From: Cymodocea nodosa
Lineage: Eukaryota > Streptophyta > Magnoliopsida > Alismatales > Cymodoceaceae
Assembly: GCA_036874045.1 (NCBI GenBank)
Contig: CM072341.1
Span: 8,568,501-8,632,500, forward strand
Direction of reading: 5' to 3'
DNA length: 64,000 bases
Made by a program: the position numbers and the translations under genes. Numbering within the stretch: position 1 is the first letter of the stretch; each line of letters starts with the position of its first letter. Below are positions 52,496 through 64,000 of the stretch, in pieces. Below the pieces are notes generated by a model. That model saw nothing but the letters and a program-made list of their open reading frames with translations, ran no database searches and was not told where the DNA came from.

Positions 52496-54754
52496 TTATC
52501 TATTCCTCCTAAGTATATCACTTATAGCATTAAATATTTTATCTCCTAGATGCCTAATATCATTTCTGATTTCATTAAGCACGTCATCTAGGTTAGGATA
52601 TATCTGGGGTTGGAACTGAATAACTTGGCTGTTGTGGTCGAATCTGTTCTGTATAATCTATTGGTTGTTGTTGTTGTTGTTGAGGTTGATGCAAGGCTTG
52701 GAATTTTTGCAAATCTTTTACACTAAAAGCTCTCATGCCTTTAGTTTCAAAGGGCTAGTCGGATAAATTCGATTGGCTTACAAGGAGTCTACATACAGCA
52801 CCACCAAAAAATAACTTTGAACTCATATGCTGTAGTTGAGAAGTAAAAACATCAAACTAATTGATTTGAATTCTATTCAGCAGACCATAAGTTGCATATA
52901 AATAGCTTCTATCGACTTCCATATTGTGTCCGACTCTCTGAAATAAATTGGCATGCAATATATTTGCAATAAATCTTGCCTCTACATTCAGATTTTCCAT
53001 TAATCTCATTTTAGTATATATATCTGGAATTTTTGATAAAGACTGAATGTTCCATTCTAGTTCTTTAATCATGTCAAATTTGTTTGTAACAACAACACCT
53101 TCATTCTTTAATCCTAAAACTTCAAAAATTAATTCAGGAGACAATATGAACTCCTGTTTATTTATTTGAGTTTTCAATATATTTTCATTCTTAACTAGAT
53201 TACTATAAAAAGCTGCAATAAGCTCTTTGTATTGCTTCCATTTCGTTCCAACTAGCAAGAATTGAATGAGGCCTTCATACTCAAATAGATCTCTCATATC
53301 AATCAAATTTCTAAATTTTATTAGTCGAGCATGTAGAATCTGACATGTAATCATATTATTATATTTCTACACTACTTCCTCAAATCTAAAATAAATTGAA
53401 TTACCTTGAATTTGTAATACTGTACACAAAGAAGGTGATACCTGAAGCCTTGATTCAGAGTTTAATTCATCTTCAGGAACCTCTTCTTCAAAATGAATGT
53501 CATGTTGTTCCTTTGTGAAAATATTTTCTTGAAGCTGCTTAGGTAAGCTTGATTCTTCAGCTTCAACAATGTAAGGAACATCTTCATTATGCTCAACATT
53601 CATCTGTTCAGTCTCTATAGAATTATCAAAGTTCATTTTTTTCACAAATTCTATAGCCAGTGTATCTGTCTGTAATTGTTCATTTTGTTCAATAGATATC
53701 TCCATTGAAACATGTTGTGAATTCTCAGACTTTACTTCTATAGATTCTAAAAAGGCTAGTTGGCATTTAGCTCTTCTGGAGTCTTAACTTTTTCAATATA
53801 CGCTAATCCAAACAATTCAACCTGTGAACTAGTTACTGCCTCAGCATTGTCAATAATATCTACAATAACTTGTTCAATGTTAGTTGCCTGATGCTCTGAT
53901 TTTTCAATTTCTGCATCATCAAGACTTGGACTAATAGAAAAACTTGAGCTCATATTTGACTTGGATTTCTTCTCAAGTTTTCTAGCAAGGGAAAATAAAG
54001 TCTCATTATCTTCATTAGTTTCAATATGCTCGGAATTGATGATTTTATTAGATGCACTATAAGGTACAATGTCTAGACATACATTGTTCTTCGGAAATAA
54101 ATGCTCATCTGATTTTCCTTTTCCAGCAGACTTTGTTTTCTTAGACATAATTTTTCTAATTTTTCTTCTTCCATAACACTTTTGTTTCTCCTCTTCAAGT
54201 ATTGTTGTTTTCTTTTCAAATTGCTCTATAAAAGTTTTCTGCTTTAATTCTTCTAAGGCACTTTCTATTGCAACTGCCTTTTGAAGACCTTCAACCTTTT
54301 TTTTATCTTCAGCAATATTTGATTCTACTTCTTTTGAATACAAAGGAGTAGGTATAGCAGATTCATGTTCTTCCTCAAATGCATGAAGTCATGTACCACT
54401 CAAAGGAGTTTGAGGAATTCTATTTGATGAACCTACACCTTTTTCCACATATTTTGCATACTATTCGAGAAATGCAATCTCAGCACATTTCATTCTATAT
54501 TCTCTATCATATTTACTTCGAATACCCATGTATGTAATACTTGCATCAATATTTTGAAGCTCTTGTCTAACTTCATCTAGTATTTCTTCAGAAAAGAAGT
54601 ATTCACTGTAAATTTTTGCTAACCTTTTGTCCACTTGAAGTATTTTCTTAAACCAAGTGCATGGAACTTCATCAGTATCTATTTCTTTTCCTTTTGCATC
54701 TCCTCTACTTTTGCCTTTTCCTCTGCCACGACCCTTGTAGAACTTTGAGACCAT
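52496..54754 (-). pseudogene. F: accessory (env-position) ORF, full length
   Basis: Starts at ATG 54754-54752 (Met-Val-Ser-Lys) and ends Leu-Arg-Arg-Asn-Arg, TAA 52498-52496; about 750 codons. Order: Lys/Arg/Gly-rich N-terminus; TWFKK and DREYRMKCAE helical region; charged segment with RRKIRKIMSKK; acidic Glu/Asp/Ser linker (about 54060-53400); C-terminal domain (about 53380-52690) with LIAAFYSNLVKN, FEVLGLKNEG and FQRVGHNMEV; Gln-run; short helical tail. Stops: TAG 54463-54461 and TGA 54391-54389 (both shared with A), a frameshift near 53720-53750, a stop near 53365 and TAG just before 52857. I see no signal peptide or transmembrane segment. Function unknown; the domain is shared with E. Confidence 0.82.
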
Positions 54755-56318
54755 CGTCGCAGGTTGTAACAACAACAAGCAGGAAAGATTTTTAAGTAAA
54801 GTTTATGAATGACCTAAGTACCCGTGTAATAAGTGTTTAAGTAGGATTTTAAGCGAATAACTCAACATATAAAGAAGTCGGGTTTGGATTTTAAATGAAT
54901 ATTGAATAAAGTTTATTCAATCAAGGTACCCGAAATATTCACGTATAACTTGTTGAGTTAACTAACCTAACAAGTAAAACGCTGTCTAGAGGCAGTTTTA
55001 CACGTATAACATAACGTTTAGTTAGTACACTTTACTAAAAACAAACAAGTTTCAAATGCTTTCTACTGAAACCTTCTGAAGACAACACATATGCTACACT
55101 TAACATTATCTTGAGAACATTGTAAACTATTCTAACATTCTCTTCTTATTAATCTAAAAAAGTTTGTTTGTCTTTTAAATTGTTTCATCAAGATCTTAAG
55201 AGGACTTAAATTCAGATTAACCAAGATTTGTATTCTGAATTATATTAATCTGTTTTGGACATTGTTAATCCTCCCCCTATAAATATACTTTATATATATT
55301 CAATAACATACAAAATATACTTGTCTAACAAAAGATGTTAAGTATAACTATACTTTTAAATTTTCTTTTCAAAAACTTCCGTTATCCTGAATTTATCAAA
55401 AATGATTTCTAGAATCAAGTCCTACTATATATGAATCAAAACACAACTTTGAACTCAATATGATTAATTCAAGGAGAATAAAAGAATGTATCTCAAATAA
55501 ACATTTTCAAAAGTACTAATTTTGATTCAATAAATCAGCAGTCATATTGGTAGAAACTATATTCGATTCAAAGATATCTGTAATCAATGAAATTTTTTTT
55601 TTTTTCAAAATAGTAAATATTGATAATTTTCTTTAAAAGTTAGTTTGAAAAGCTTGAATCATACAAGCGCTTTCTAATGTACACGTGTAATGAGCTTTCA
55701 GTCAACAATCTCAGATCTAATCAAGACCTTAAGTTGCCAGATTTAAAGAATCCTTTTATTAGGATACCAATCCTTACATACGTATCTGCTCGAGTACAAA
55801 AGGCTTGTGTTCAAACTAATTAATAAACTGTCGAAGATTTTCACTTTGTAAGCACTTTTCATTTTAAGCAAAGTATATGTGTATTCCATTAATACAAATG
55901 CAATAAAACACAAATCTCATACAATTTTTACGTCTATGATTTTACTAAAAATATGAATCAATTTCAATAAGCTTATACTTTTGATTAACAATTTAAAATG
56001 ATTTACATATAAATTATTCTACAAGTTTAATCAATCAAGTCAAATTCATGCATGATCATATGTACTTTCATTGATCCAAAGAAAACACTTAATCAAAATT
56101 TCAGAATTTCAGAAGTATTTAATGTTTTTCATTTACACTTCCACTTAAAATTGATAAACTACTTAAAATCAATAACATACTATTATGATTTTACAATAAA
56201 TACATAGTATCTTATGTAGTAGTTTAAATATTACTTAGATATTTATGATAAGTATATAATATCTATAAGGTGAACAACATCATCAATAATATTTATCTTT
56301 TTGTAGAGTTTAAGCATT
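54755..56318 (-). other. F: spacer between pol and accessory ORF
   Basis: Non-coding, colinear with 3097-4664 of A. On the minus strand a strong purine tract TATAGGGGGAGGATTAACAA lies near 55264-55283, and TACTTAAACACTTATT near 54830 is upstream of the accessory ATG. A T-run lies near 55590. Confidence 0.72.
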
Positions 56319-58057
56319 TTACATATCACATAGCCTACAAATACCCAAATTTAATCTTATGTTGCAGAATGTATTTTCGTCTAGAGGTTTTGTAAATATA
56401 TCAGCTAATTGATTTTTACTAGACACAAATCCTAATTTAATTTTTCCGTTAATTACGTTATCTCTTAGAAAATGATGTCTAACCTCTATATGCTTTGCTC
56501 TAGAATGTAATATAGGATTTTTGGAAAGATTTATTATAGAACTACTATCACAATAAATCTCAGTTGTATCATAAGATAATCCAAAGTCTTCTAAAGTTTG
56601 CCTTATCCACAGAATCTGAGTGCAACACAGTGCAGCAGCAACATATTCAGCTTCTATAGTAGAAAGTGCTACATAGTTTTGCTTTTTACTACACCATGAC
56701 ACCAAATTATTTCCCAATAATTGACATGTGCCACTGGTACTCTTTCTATCAAATTTAGATCCTACGTAATCAGCATCAGTATATCCTATAAGATCTATTG
56801 AACTATCCTTAGAATAATACAGTCTAAAATTTTTAGTTCCTTGTATATATCTAAATATTCTTTTAACTACAATTAAGTATGATTCTTTAGGATTAAATTG
56901 AAATCTAGCACAAACAGCAAACATAATATCAAGTCTACTAGCAGTCAAATAAAGTAAAGAACCAATCATACTTCTATATTTCCTTTGATCTATTGATTTT
57001 CCTATGTCATCAATATCTAACTTTAAAGAAGTACTCATAGGAGTTCCTCGAATCCATGTATCATTAAAATTAAATTTCTTAAGCATTTCATCTGCATATT
57101 TTTCCTGATTTACAAATATACCTTTATCCATTTGCTTGATTTGAAGTCCTAGAAAATATGAAAGTTCTCCTATCATACTCATTTCAAACTAACTAGTTAT
57201 CTCTTCAAAAAATATTTTTATCAATTTATCAAAGATTGCTCCAAAGATTATATCATCCACATATATTTGAACAACAATCTGATCTTTACCATCTCTTTTG
57301 ATAAGTAGAGTATGATCTACTTTTCCCATGATATAACATTGTTCTATTAAAAAGTAGATAACCTTTCATACCATGATCTAAGTGCTTGCTTCAAACCATA
57401 TAAGGCTTTCTTCAATTTATACACAAAGTCAGGATTTTTAATATCTTCAAATCCAGGTGGTTGTTTTACATAGACTTCTTCATTAATTAAATCATTTAGA
57501 AATGCACTTTTTACATCCATTTGATATAATTTAAAATCCATATAACAAGCATAGGCCAATAATATTCTAATACTTTCTAACCTAGCCACAGGAGCAAATG
57601 TTTCATCATAATCTAGTCCTTCTTCCTGTGTATACCCTTGTGTAACTAATCTAGCTTTGTTTCTTATAACTTGACTAGTTTCATTAGTTTTGTTTCTAAA
57701 AATCTACTTTGTACCTATTATGGATTGATTTTCTGGTGGAGAGACTAATTCCCAAACATCATTTCTAATGAAATGATTTAGTTCTTCTTGCATTGCCACT
57801 ATCCAATTTTCATTAGATAATGTTTCTTCTATATTCCTTAGTTCCACCATAGAAACAGACATACACATACTAAATAAGTTAACTAAAGCTCTAGTTTTCA
57901 CTCCCTCATTAATATTACCAATGACTTGAGTAATGGAATGTGATAAAGAACAATGCCAATTTCTCAGATTTTCCTCAATATTCTCATCAACATCTGAAAG
58001 TCCATCACTTTCATCATTAGTTTGATCATCTAAGTTCATATTTTTTATTTTCTTAGA
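56319..58057 (-). pseudogene. F: reverse transcriptase and RNase H
   Basis: RT starts after Gln-Ser-Ile-Ile-Gly-Thr-Lys with a TAG where Trp is expected (near 57705). Blocks follow: QMDVKSAFLNDL, YGLKQALRSWYE (Pro of the usual QAPR is Leu) and [10 protein letters not shown] near 57275-57245, with a frameshift near 57345 and a TAG near 57188. From 57182 to 56319 the frame is open: GSLLYLTASR, GYTDADYVGS, STSGTCQLLG, ALSTIEAEYVAA, YCDSSS and LADIFTKPL, giving a complete RNase H ending TAA. RT and RNase H would make element cDNA; the frameshift and stops disable this copy. Confidence 0.88.
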
Positions 58058-59430
58058 TCAATCTTCAATCTCTATATTGATCTCTAACTCTTTTGGGAAA
58101 TTGATCAAATCACCATTATCAACTTTAGATTGAGATTCTCTAAAAGAATTTTCATTGAAGCTTACATGTAGGGTATTTTCAATAGTTCTAGAAGTCTTGT
58201 TATAGACTCTAAAGGCTTTACTTCTAGTAGAGTAACCTACAAAAATTCCTTCATCCGCTTTGGCTTGAAATTTATCCCTTTTATCCTTAGCATTACGAAT
58301 AAAATACTTGCAGCCAAATGGTTTCATATAGGAAATTTTTGAAACCCTATTAAACATAATTTCAAAAGGAGTTTTATTAGCACGAGGTCTTAAGTGACTT
58401 CTGTTAATAACATAACAAGCTGTATTTACTACTTCAGCCCAAAGATTTTGAGGTAACTTATGTTCATTCAACATAGTTCTGGCCATTTCTTGAAGTGATC
58501 TATTCTTTCTCTCAACAACACCATTTTGAGACGATGCTCTTGGAAAAGAAAATCGGTGATCAATGCCATGCTCTTTACAATAATTATCCATTTGATCATT
58601 ATCAAATTTTGTACCATGATCACTCCTATGTTTTTGAATAGAGACACTTTGTTCATTTTGAACAAGATTGCAAAACATTTTAAACTTTTCAAAAACTTTT
58701 GTCTTAGATGTTAGAAAATATACCCAAGTGTATCTAGAGAAGTCATCTACTAAAACAAATACATACCGTTTACCACCAAGACTCATGATTCTTATTGGTC
58801 CAAATAGATCCATATGTATAAGTTCTAAGACTCTCTTGCTTGATATATTAGTTTTGGATTTAAAAGAGTTTTTGTGAAGTTTACCTAACTCACATGCATC
58901 ACACATAAAGTCCTTTGAGTATTTAATCTTTGGTAAACCTCTCACTAAATGTTTTCTAGATAGTTTATGTAACAGTTTCATATTTATATGCTCGATCCTT
59001 CTATGCCATAGATATGCATCATTAGTTTTAGCTAGCAAACATGAATTTAAATCAACTGCATCAGAAGGTAAAGATAAAATACGTACAGAACTTTTTCTTT
59101 TAACGATAAACTTAAGTTCATCTGTATTTTTATCAATAATTTTGCATACATTATCTTCAAATACTACATAATATCCATTCTCAGTTAGTTTTATAACACT
59201 CAGCAAATTAAATCCTAAGTTTTCTACATATAGTACATTCGAAATAACACAAGTCGGAGTTATTTGAACATTGCCCATACCTATGATTTTATCCTTGCTT
59301 TTGTTTCCAAATGTTACACTTCCTTTCGTGGTATTTGTAAAATTTTTTAGAAGACTTTTCTATCTGGTCATGTGACTTGATGCTCCACTGTCCAAGATTC
59401 ATTTTGATGTTGTTTCCTCCTACAAAACAA
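58058..59430 (-). pseudogene. F: protease and integrase
   Basis: Protease region near 59400-59330 keeps Ile-Leu-Asp-Ser-Gly-Ala-Ser-Ser but has a TGA where D2 has Trp and a TAG where D2 has Gln. From 59278 to 58058 the frame is open for 406 codons: zinc-binding region (WHRRIEHIN, then Met-Cys-Asp-Ala-Cys), integrase core with MDLFGP, RSDHGTKFD and NGVVERKNR (DDE triad present; the E next to the second D block is Lys here, DHGTKF) and the C-terminal FVGYSTRSKAFRVY block. A TGA ends it near 58058, just before the linker to RT. Confidence 0.87.
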
Positions 59431-59431
59431 A

Positions 59432-61690
59432 TTAAGAAAAACTTTTTCTTGATACCCAATGTTGTTGAAGACCAAGTTCATTAAACACATATTTCTTCTT
59501 TTTGTTTAAAAATAGTTTAACATTATCATTTACATTCTTATTAGTTGTAAGTACTATTGACTTATCATTAGCATCATACTTACTTATAGCATTATTGCTC
59601 TTATAATCATTCTTTTTGTTTTCAGATGTAGTATAACCAAGACCAAGCTGATTTTTATCAAATGTTAATTTATTTTGGTCATGCTCATACATTTCAGTAA
59701 GTTCATAGCAAGATTTTATACTTGTATTAACATTTTCAGTACATACAAAATCTTTTTCTGTATAAGAATTTTCAGATACATCACATGTAGAATGAGTAAT
59801 TGGTCTAACACTAGTGTTTTGAATTACATGCTCAGGTTTCTGAATTTTTAGTTTATTACAATTGTCTGAAATTTTAGAAACATTAGAAACTAAATTTCCA
59901 AAACAAGAAACAAGATTTTTAGAAACGTTAATAGTCATGTTAGAAGTACATTTAGACAAATCACATTGATTTATATTATTACTACATGATTCATCCCTTG
60001 AAGTACCTACTTCTACATATTTATTACCTTCTTTCATGATAAAAGGAATTTTAGTCTTAGATTTACTTGAACTACAACTAATAAATCCTTTATTGGCTTG
60101 AGATTCAAGATATTCAGGATAATCAAATCCTAAGCCAAATTTATATGACACCACAGGGGTACTAGTTAGTTTGTCTAACTTAGTTTGACTTAAATTCTAT
60201 TTCTCAATGGTAGAATTTAAATCTAGCTCTCTCATTTTTAATTTATCAATCTCTACCTCAAGATCATTTATATTTTTTCTCAACATTTCATTTTTAGATT
60301 CTATCTTTAATTTTTTAGCATTTGTATTCTGTATTTGTTCATGCAAGACACATTCATTAAATCTAAATTTATGCAAATCTCTAGCATGATTTTCATTATC
60401 ACATTTAAACTTTTCTAAAGTAGTAGACAGGAAACAATTTTCTTCTTCCACAATGGATAAAGTGTTTCTGATATTCTTATTTTTTAGTTTACAAACTTAA
60501 AGTTTTTGTAACAATGCATGATAAGCACATAATACTTCATCAAAGTTAAAATCTGAATGACTTTCAGGATTAGATATTGCCTTAGACTCATCTGCCATGA
60601 AGCACACATGAGCAACATCTTCTAACTCTGGTTCTCCTTCTGAATGTGAAGATTTTGATGATGATTCCTCAAATTCAGACTCTTCAGACGTGTCATCCCA
60701 AGTGACATTCAAAGTTTTTTTCTTGTAAAACTTTTTCTGAGTTTTCTAAGCCATCTTCTTCTGATTTGTCCTACTATACTTTTCATTTTTCCTTATAGGA
60801 CAGTGTGGAGAAAGATGTCCAGGTTTCTTACAATTGTAACATACATACTTTCTGGATGAAGAATTCTTGTCATTCAGTAATTTTGACGTTGAGGGTTTAT
60901 CATTTTTGTTCCTTTACTATTTCCTAGTTTTCCATGCTTTCTTGAATTTCCTAGTCAGCAAAATCAAATCCTCGTCAGAATTAGTAGATATATCGGAATC
61001 TAAATTAATTTTGAAGGCTATTTCTTTCTTCATTTTTAGTTTGTTTTGACTTAGTGATTCATTTAATTGAACTTCATAACCTATTAAATTTCCTATAAGT
61101 TCATTCATGGTATAAACATTTAAATCTCATGATTCCTTAATTGATGTTACTTTCTGAGATCATTTAGAACTTAGGGATCTGAGAATTTTCCTCACCAAAT
61201 TCTTTTGTTCAAAATTCTTTCTTAAGCATTTTAAAGAGTTTATGATATCAAGAAATCTGGAAAACATCTCAAAAATACTTTCATCTTCATGCATCTTAAA
61301 GAGTTCATACTTAAGAATTAACATGTTTATCTTAGTCTCCTTAACTTGAGAAGTACCTTCATGGGAAACTTCTAATGCATGTCATACCTCATAAGCAGAT
61401 TTATATGCCGACACTTTACTGAACTGTTCATAACTCAATGCACAAAATAAAATATTTAAGCCCTTAGCATTTAGAGTTTCATTTTCTTTTTCAGTAATTG
61501 TCCAAGTATTATAAGGAGTAGTTAACAGAATATATGGTTTAGAAATCATGAACCACAACTTATGATCTATACTTTGAAGAAAAATTGTCATCCTATATTT
61601 CCAATATTCAAAATGTATTTCATCAAATAAAGGAGGACGATTAAGATTTTGGCCTTCATACAAAGAAAAATTACCATTTCTAGCAGCCAT
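59432..61690 (-). pseudogene. F: gag
   Basis: ATG 61690 starts Met-Ala-Ala-Arg-Asn-Gly with NRPPLFDEIHFEYWKYR; UBN2-type capsid region (61690 to about 61080) with TGA near 61381 and other stops; a Lys-rich region; the CCHC zinc knuckle Cys-Tyr-Asn-Cys...Gly-His...His-Cys near 60836-60795; an acidic Ser/Glu-rich block (60712-60497); a coiled coil (60451-60197); and an Asn/Ser/Lys-rich tail (60154-59432) ending Arg-Lys-Ser-Phe-Ser, then TAA. Several frames are separated by stops. It forms the particle and binds RNA. It is a long gag, as in Sireviruses. Confidence 0.82.
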
Positions 61691-61875
61691 CTTACCTTAA
61701 ATTTTTCAACCTATTTGATTTTCAACAGTCTAAAATTTTAAAACAACTTGAGCCTTAAATCAAGAAAGTTAAACGTATGCTCAGATATTAATTTCTATTT
61801 AAAAACAAGGAAGGTAGAATAAGCAATGATATTAAATTAGTTGGTATCGATTTTATATCAAAGATTATTAATAAA

Positions 61876-61887
61876 GCTCTAATACCA
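61876..61887 (-). promoter_or_regulatory. F: primer binding site
   Basis: On the minus strand TGGTATTAGAGC, one change from the initiator Met-tRNA complement, two bases inside the 5' LTR. Confidence 0.83.
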
Positions 61888-61889
61888 CT

Positions 61890-63483
61890 TATAGGATCGT
61901 ATGGCTACACAAGAGGGGTGTGAATTGTGTTTTTCAACATTTTTGATTATAATTGAAACTTTAAAACTCAAAAACAAGTCTAGACACTATTTTCATAAAA
62001 TCATTTTTATTCAAGGTTTCAATTACAATATACAATTCAATTCTCCTCAGAAATTGTAGATGCAATTATATATCAATACCATATTTCATTTATACAATTT
62101 CATAACTACAAACGGAGAAAACTAATTTACAGAATTTAAAACATTTCTCCCTATTTGAGATCTTTCTTCTTCTTCTTCTCTTTCTTCTTCTTCTTCTCTT
62201 TCTTCTTCAGTAATTCTTTAGTGACAAATATCTCTTCTTTTTCTACTTCACCGAATTTGCTTTCTTATGATACTTTAAATCTTTAGTGACATAAATCTAA
62301 CCTTTTCTGCTTCACTAAATTTTCTTCTATCTGATACTTCAAATCTTCAATGACATATATCTTACCTTTTTATGCTTCACTGAATTTTCTTCCACCTAAG
62401 AGCTTTTCCCCGAAGAGGTGTTTTTGATCCCTTAAAAGATTTTTTGTTTGGTGTACAGGGATAACTAATCAACGAAAATTCTGTCTTTTATATTGTATCT
62501 TCATTTCATACATATCCTCCACGTTTAATCACTATCGGTTTTCCACTTCTTCACGTCTTTTCTTTTTCCTTCATTGAAATACACACATTCTGACCCACGT
62601 TTACATTTAGAATTTTCTTTAATCATCAATCATGGATCTCTAAAAAATTTCCTGCAAAATAAACTTTCTCGTCCAAAATCTTTCATCAAGTGTAATAAGA
62701 AGTCATTACTTTAATGTTAACTAAACGAGTAAAACAAGTAGATATATAACTTAATGTTTTTAACTTAATGAGTTTCTCATGTGCCAACTTACGTGACAAG
62801 TACTGTAGCTAACTCAACGAACCATCTCCATTGCGTTACAGATAACTCAACAAACCAGTAATAAACAAATGTTTTTATAATAAGAATTTTACCACATGCA
62901 AAAATAACAACTTAAGTTTTATAACGCTAACCTAACGTGTTGCCTTAATATTCAATATAGCAACTCAACACGTTTAGTTATGTTAACTTAACGAGTTAAA
63001 CATGTGCACCTCACGTGATTCAATATAACATTTGTAACTTATAATTTCACCATGTGTACAATACTAACTTAACGAGTTCGTCTCTTCTTTCACTCACTAA
63101 CTTAACAAGTTCTCACGTGACCTATTTTAACCTTTAAGTCTCTAACTTAATGAGTTTTCACGTGATCTCTATATAAATAACACTCTAACTTAACGAGTTG
63201 TCTAAACATGCACTGTTCATGATACAGAAGATATAACTTTAAAACATATCATGCTTTTCAATAAAAACACACATTAACTTAATGTTTAGTTAAATGAGAA
63301 ATTAATACAATGAACGACTTGTTATTAACTTAGTATAATTTTAGATCCAATACAGATAATATTTATATCCATAAAATTTTTCTATATTAATTGATGTTTT
63401 TAATTTCTTTTCTCAAGCAATAGAAATTGAGCAAATATGATTATTTTCATTCAGCACACATCATCAAAACAAAATACTCAACA
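61890..63483 (-). repeat. F: 5' LTR
   Basis: 1594 bp on the minus strand, TGTTGAGTATTTTG (63483) to CGATCCTATA (61890; usual CCTACA with the final CA changed to TA). The CTTCTT run at about 62162-62209 is longer than in the 3' LTR. A motif array lies at about 62740-63210. The two LTRs differ by several substitutions per line. Confidence 0.9.
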
Positions 63484-64000
63484 ATACGGGTAGCAATTGA
63501 AGCTATTATAAGTAGAGAAAGAAAAATCAAGTCAAACAATGAAGTTGCCCTAGAACTTATAAGAAGGAAATCACGGCTGTGGTTTATAAGAAAGATAGCT
63601 ACAAAAGTAGCTTATCAACAATTTAAAGAACAGAGAGAGCAGGAAGAACAAGAGCAGCAGCCAAAATCTTCACAACAACAGTTAAGAGAGCAAGCAGAAA
63701 TGCCAACTACAGTAGTAGAACAATCAAAACCTTCAATTCCACCAACAGAACCATTACCATAAGTAACATTTGCTTGGCCGAGAACTGAAGAAGAAGACAA
63801 GGAGTTTGCTAGCTTGGTCAAAGTAGCAAAAGACCAAGGAGATAGTGAGGAAATGGCTATGGCCAAGGCACATATTTTGTATGATGCCATAAAGAAAAAA
63901 TGGGTTGAAGAAAAGTTGAAAGCCCAATATAAAATTAAGGTGGAAAAGCACCAAGAAGCAGTTAGAACAGCAATTGCAAAAGAAGTACAAGCTAGTCCTT

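Larger units (their letters stand above)
50322..63483 (-). mobile_element. Element F: full-length family-D Sirevirus-like element
   Basis: 13.16 kb, the complete reference for family D: 5' LTR 61890-63483, PBS 61876-61887, gag 61690-59432, pol about 59430-56319, spacer 56318-54779, accessory ORF 54754-52496, polypurine tract 51952-51965, 3' LTR 50322-51951. Flanks ATACA (50317-50321) and ATACG (63484-63488) form a target duplication with one change, and the G reading frame is continuous on both sides. The coding region has stops and at least two frameshifts, so F is no longer autonomous. Confidence 0.93.
44900..64000 (+). mobile_element. Element G: decayed Athila-like Ty3/gypsy element, interrupted by F
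   Basis: Order gag tail, protease, RT, RNase H, integrase on the plus strand, the gypsy order (integrase last). Then there is a non-coding stretch and a further ORF that continues on the other side of F to the right edge. Protease (Asp-Leu-Gly, then LILGRPFLA), RT (FLDGYLGYNQ) and the Thr-Leu-Arg-Ser-Gly block before the protease match the Athila/Tat group as I know it. No LTR or primer site was recognised on the left, so the 5' end appears lost or unrecognisable. Probably the oldest element in the window. Confidence 0.82.
50113..64000 (+). pseudogene. G: unidentified ORF downstream of integrase, split by F
   Basis: Starts at ATG 50113 (Met-Lys-Val-Lys) and reads to 50321, where F is inserted. 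It resumes at 63484 in the same frame when one copy of the target duplication is ignored, and runs to the window edge. Stops: TAG 50140-50142 and TAA 63760-63762. The N-part is charged and aliphatic; then comes a Gln/Glu-rich run (about 63620-63690), a Pro-rich linker and a Lys/Glu/Ala-rich helical tail. No signal peptide or membrane segment is seen. The position matches the env-like ORF of Athila elements, but I do not recognise the family. It is not one continuous gene on the current chromosome. Confidence 0.55.

Noticed and set aside
62162-62209. CTTCTT run as a host microsatellite locus
   Set aside because: It is the expanded AAGAAG tract normally present in family-D LTRs, read on the other strand.

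Overview
This window is plant nuclear DNA made almost entirely of nested LTR retrotransposons. The evidence is the Ty1/copia polyproteins, which resemble the Sirevirus (SIRE/Maximus) lineage, primer sites matching the 3' end of plant initiator Met-tRNA, polypurine tracts, TG...CA LTR ends and 5-bp target-site duplications (TSDs). One decayed Ty3/gypsy element resembles the Athila/Tat group. The sequence is AT-rich. I see no host protein gene, tRNA, rRNA or CRISPR array. The species cannot be named from sequence alone; a flowering plant, probably a eudicot, fits. The letters A, B, C, D, E, F, G, H and X below are my own labels.

Layout. (1) 1-7295: element A (+), a family-D Sirevirus entering from the left edge, with protease, integrase, RT, RNase H, a long spacer, a truncated accessory ORF and a partial 3' LTR. 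A sits inside element E. (2) 7296-13087: the rest of E (+), a second copia-type family with a long accessory ORF, split by a family-D solo LTR (7733-9484), and a 3' LTR (11399-13087). (3) 13088-43468: a minus-strand tandem of two family-D elements sharing one LTR. The left unit (D2) holds E, solo LTR H (14966-16482) and full-structure element C (16771-24383). The shared LTR (24822-33571) holds element B (25688-32552). The right unit (D1) keeps only an accessory ORF and a broken outer LTR, and contains the complete small element X (33838-40093). (4) 43469-44900: an old divergent relative of the family-D LTR. (5) 44900-64000: Athila-like element G (+), broken by full-length family-D element F (-, 50322-63483).

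How the parts relate. Family D has the order LTR, PBS, gag, protease, integrase, RT, RNase H, a spacer of about 1.5 kb, an accessory ORF in the env-like position, several polypurine tracts, LTR. X is a pol-less derivative in which gag is joined in frame to the accessory ORF, flanked by LTRs and a perfect TSD. B is also pol-less but keeps gag plus about 1.5 kb of non-coding filler. Both would need reverse transcriptase and integrase supplied by other elements. The accessory ORFs of D and E share a C-terminal domain, so this gene is conserved across two families.

The LTRs carry dense arrays of short palindromic motifs in two forms: CACGTG beside AACTCGTTAAGTTAG in family D and its divergent relative, and CGG.GAGTTA with TAACTATCCG plus CTTAAGTCA in B, C and E. 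One family-D solo LTR carries a block of the second form. Almost every coding region is broken by stops, many of them TAG at expected CAG codons. The longest clean coding stretches are protease-integrase of D2 (354 codons) and integrase of F (406 codons).
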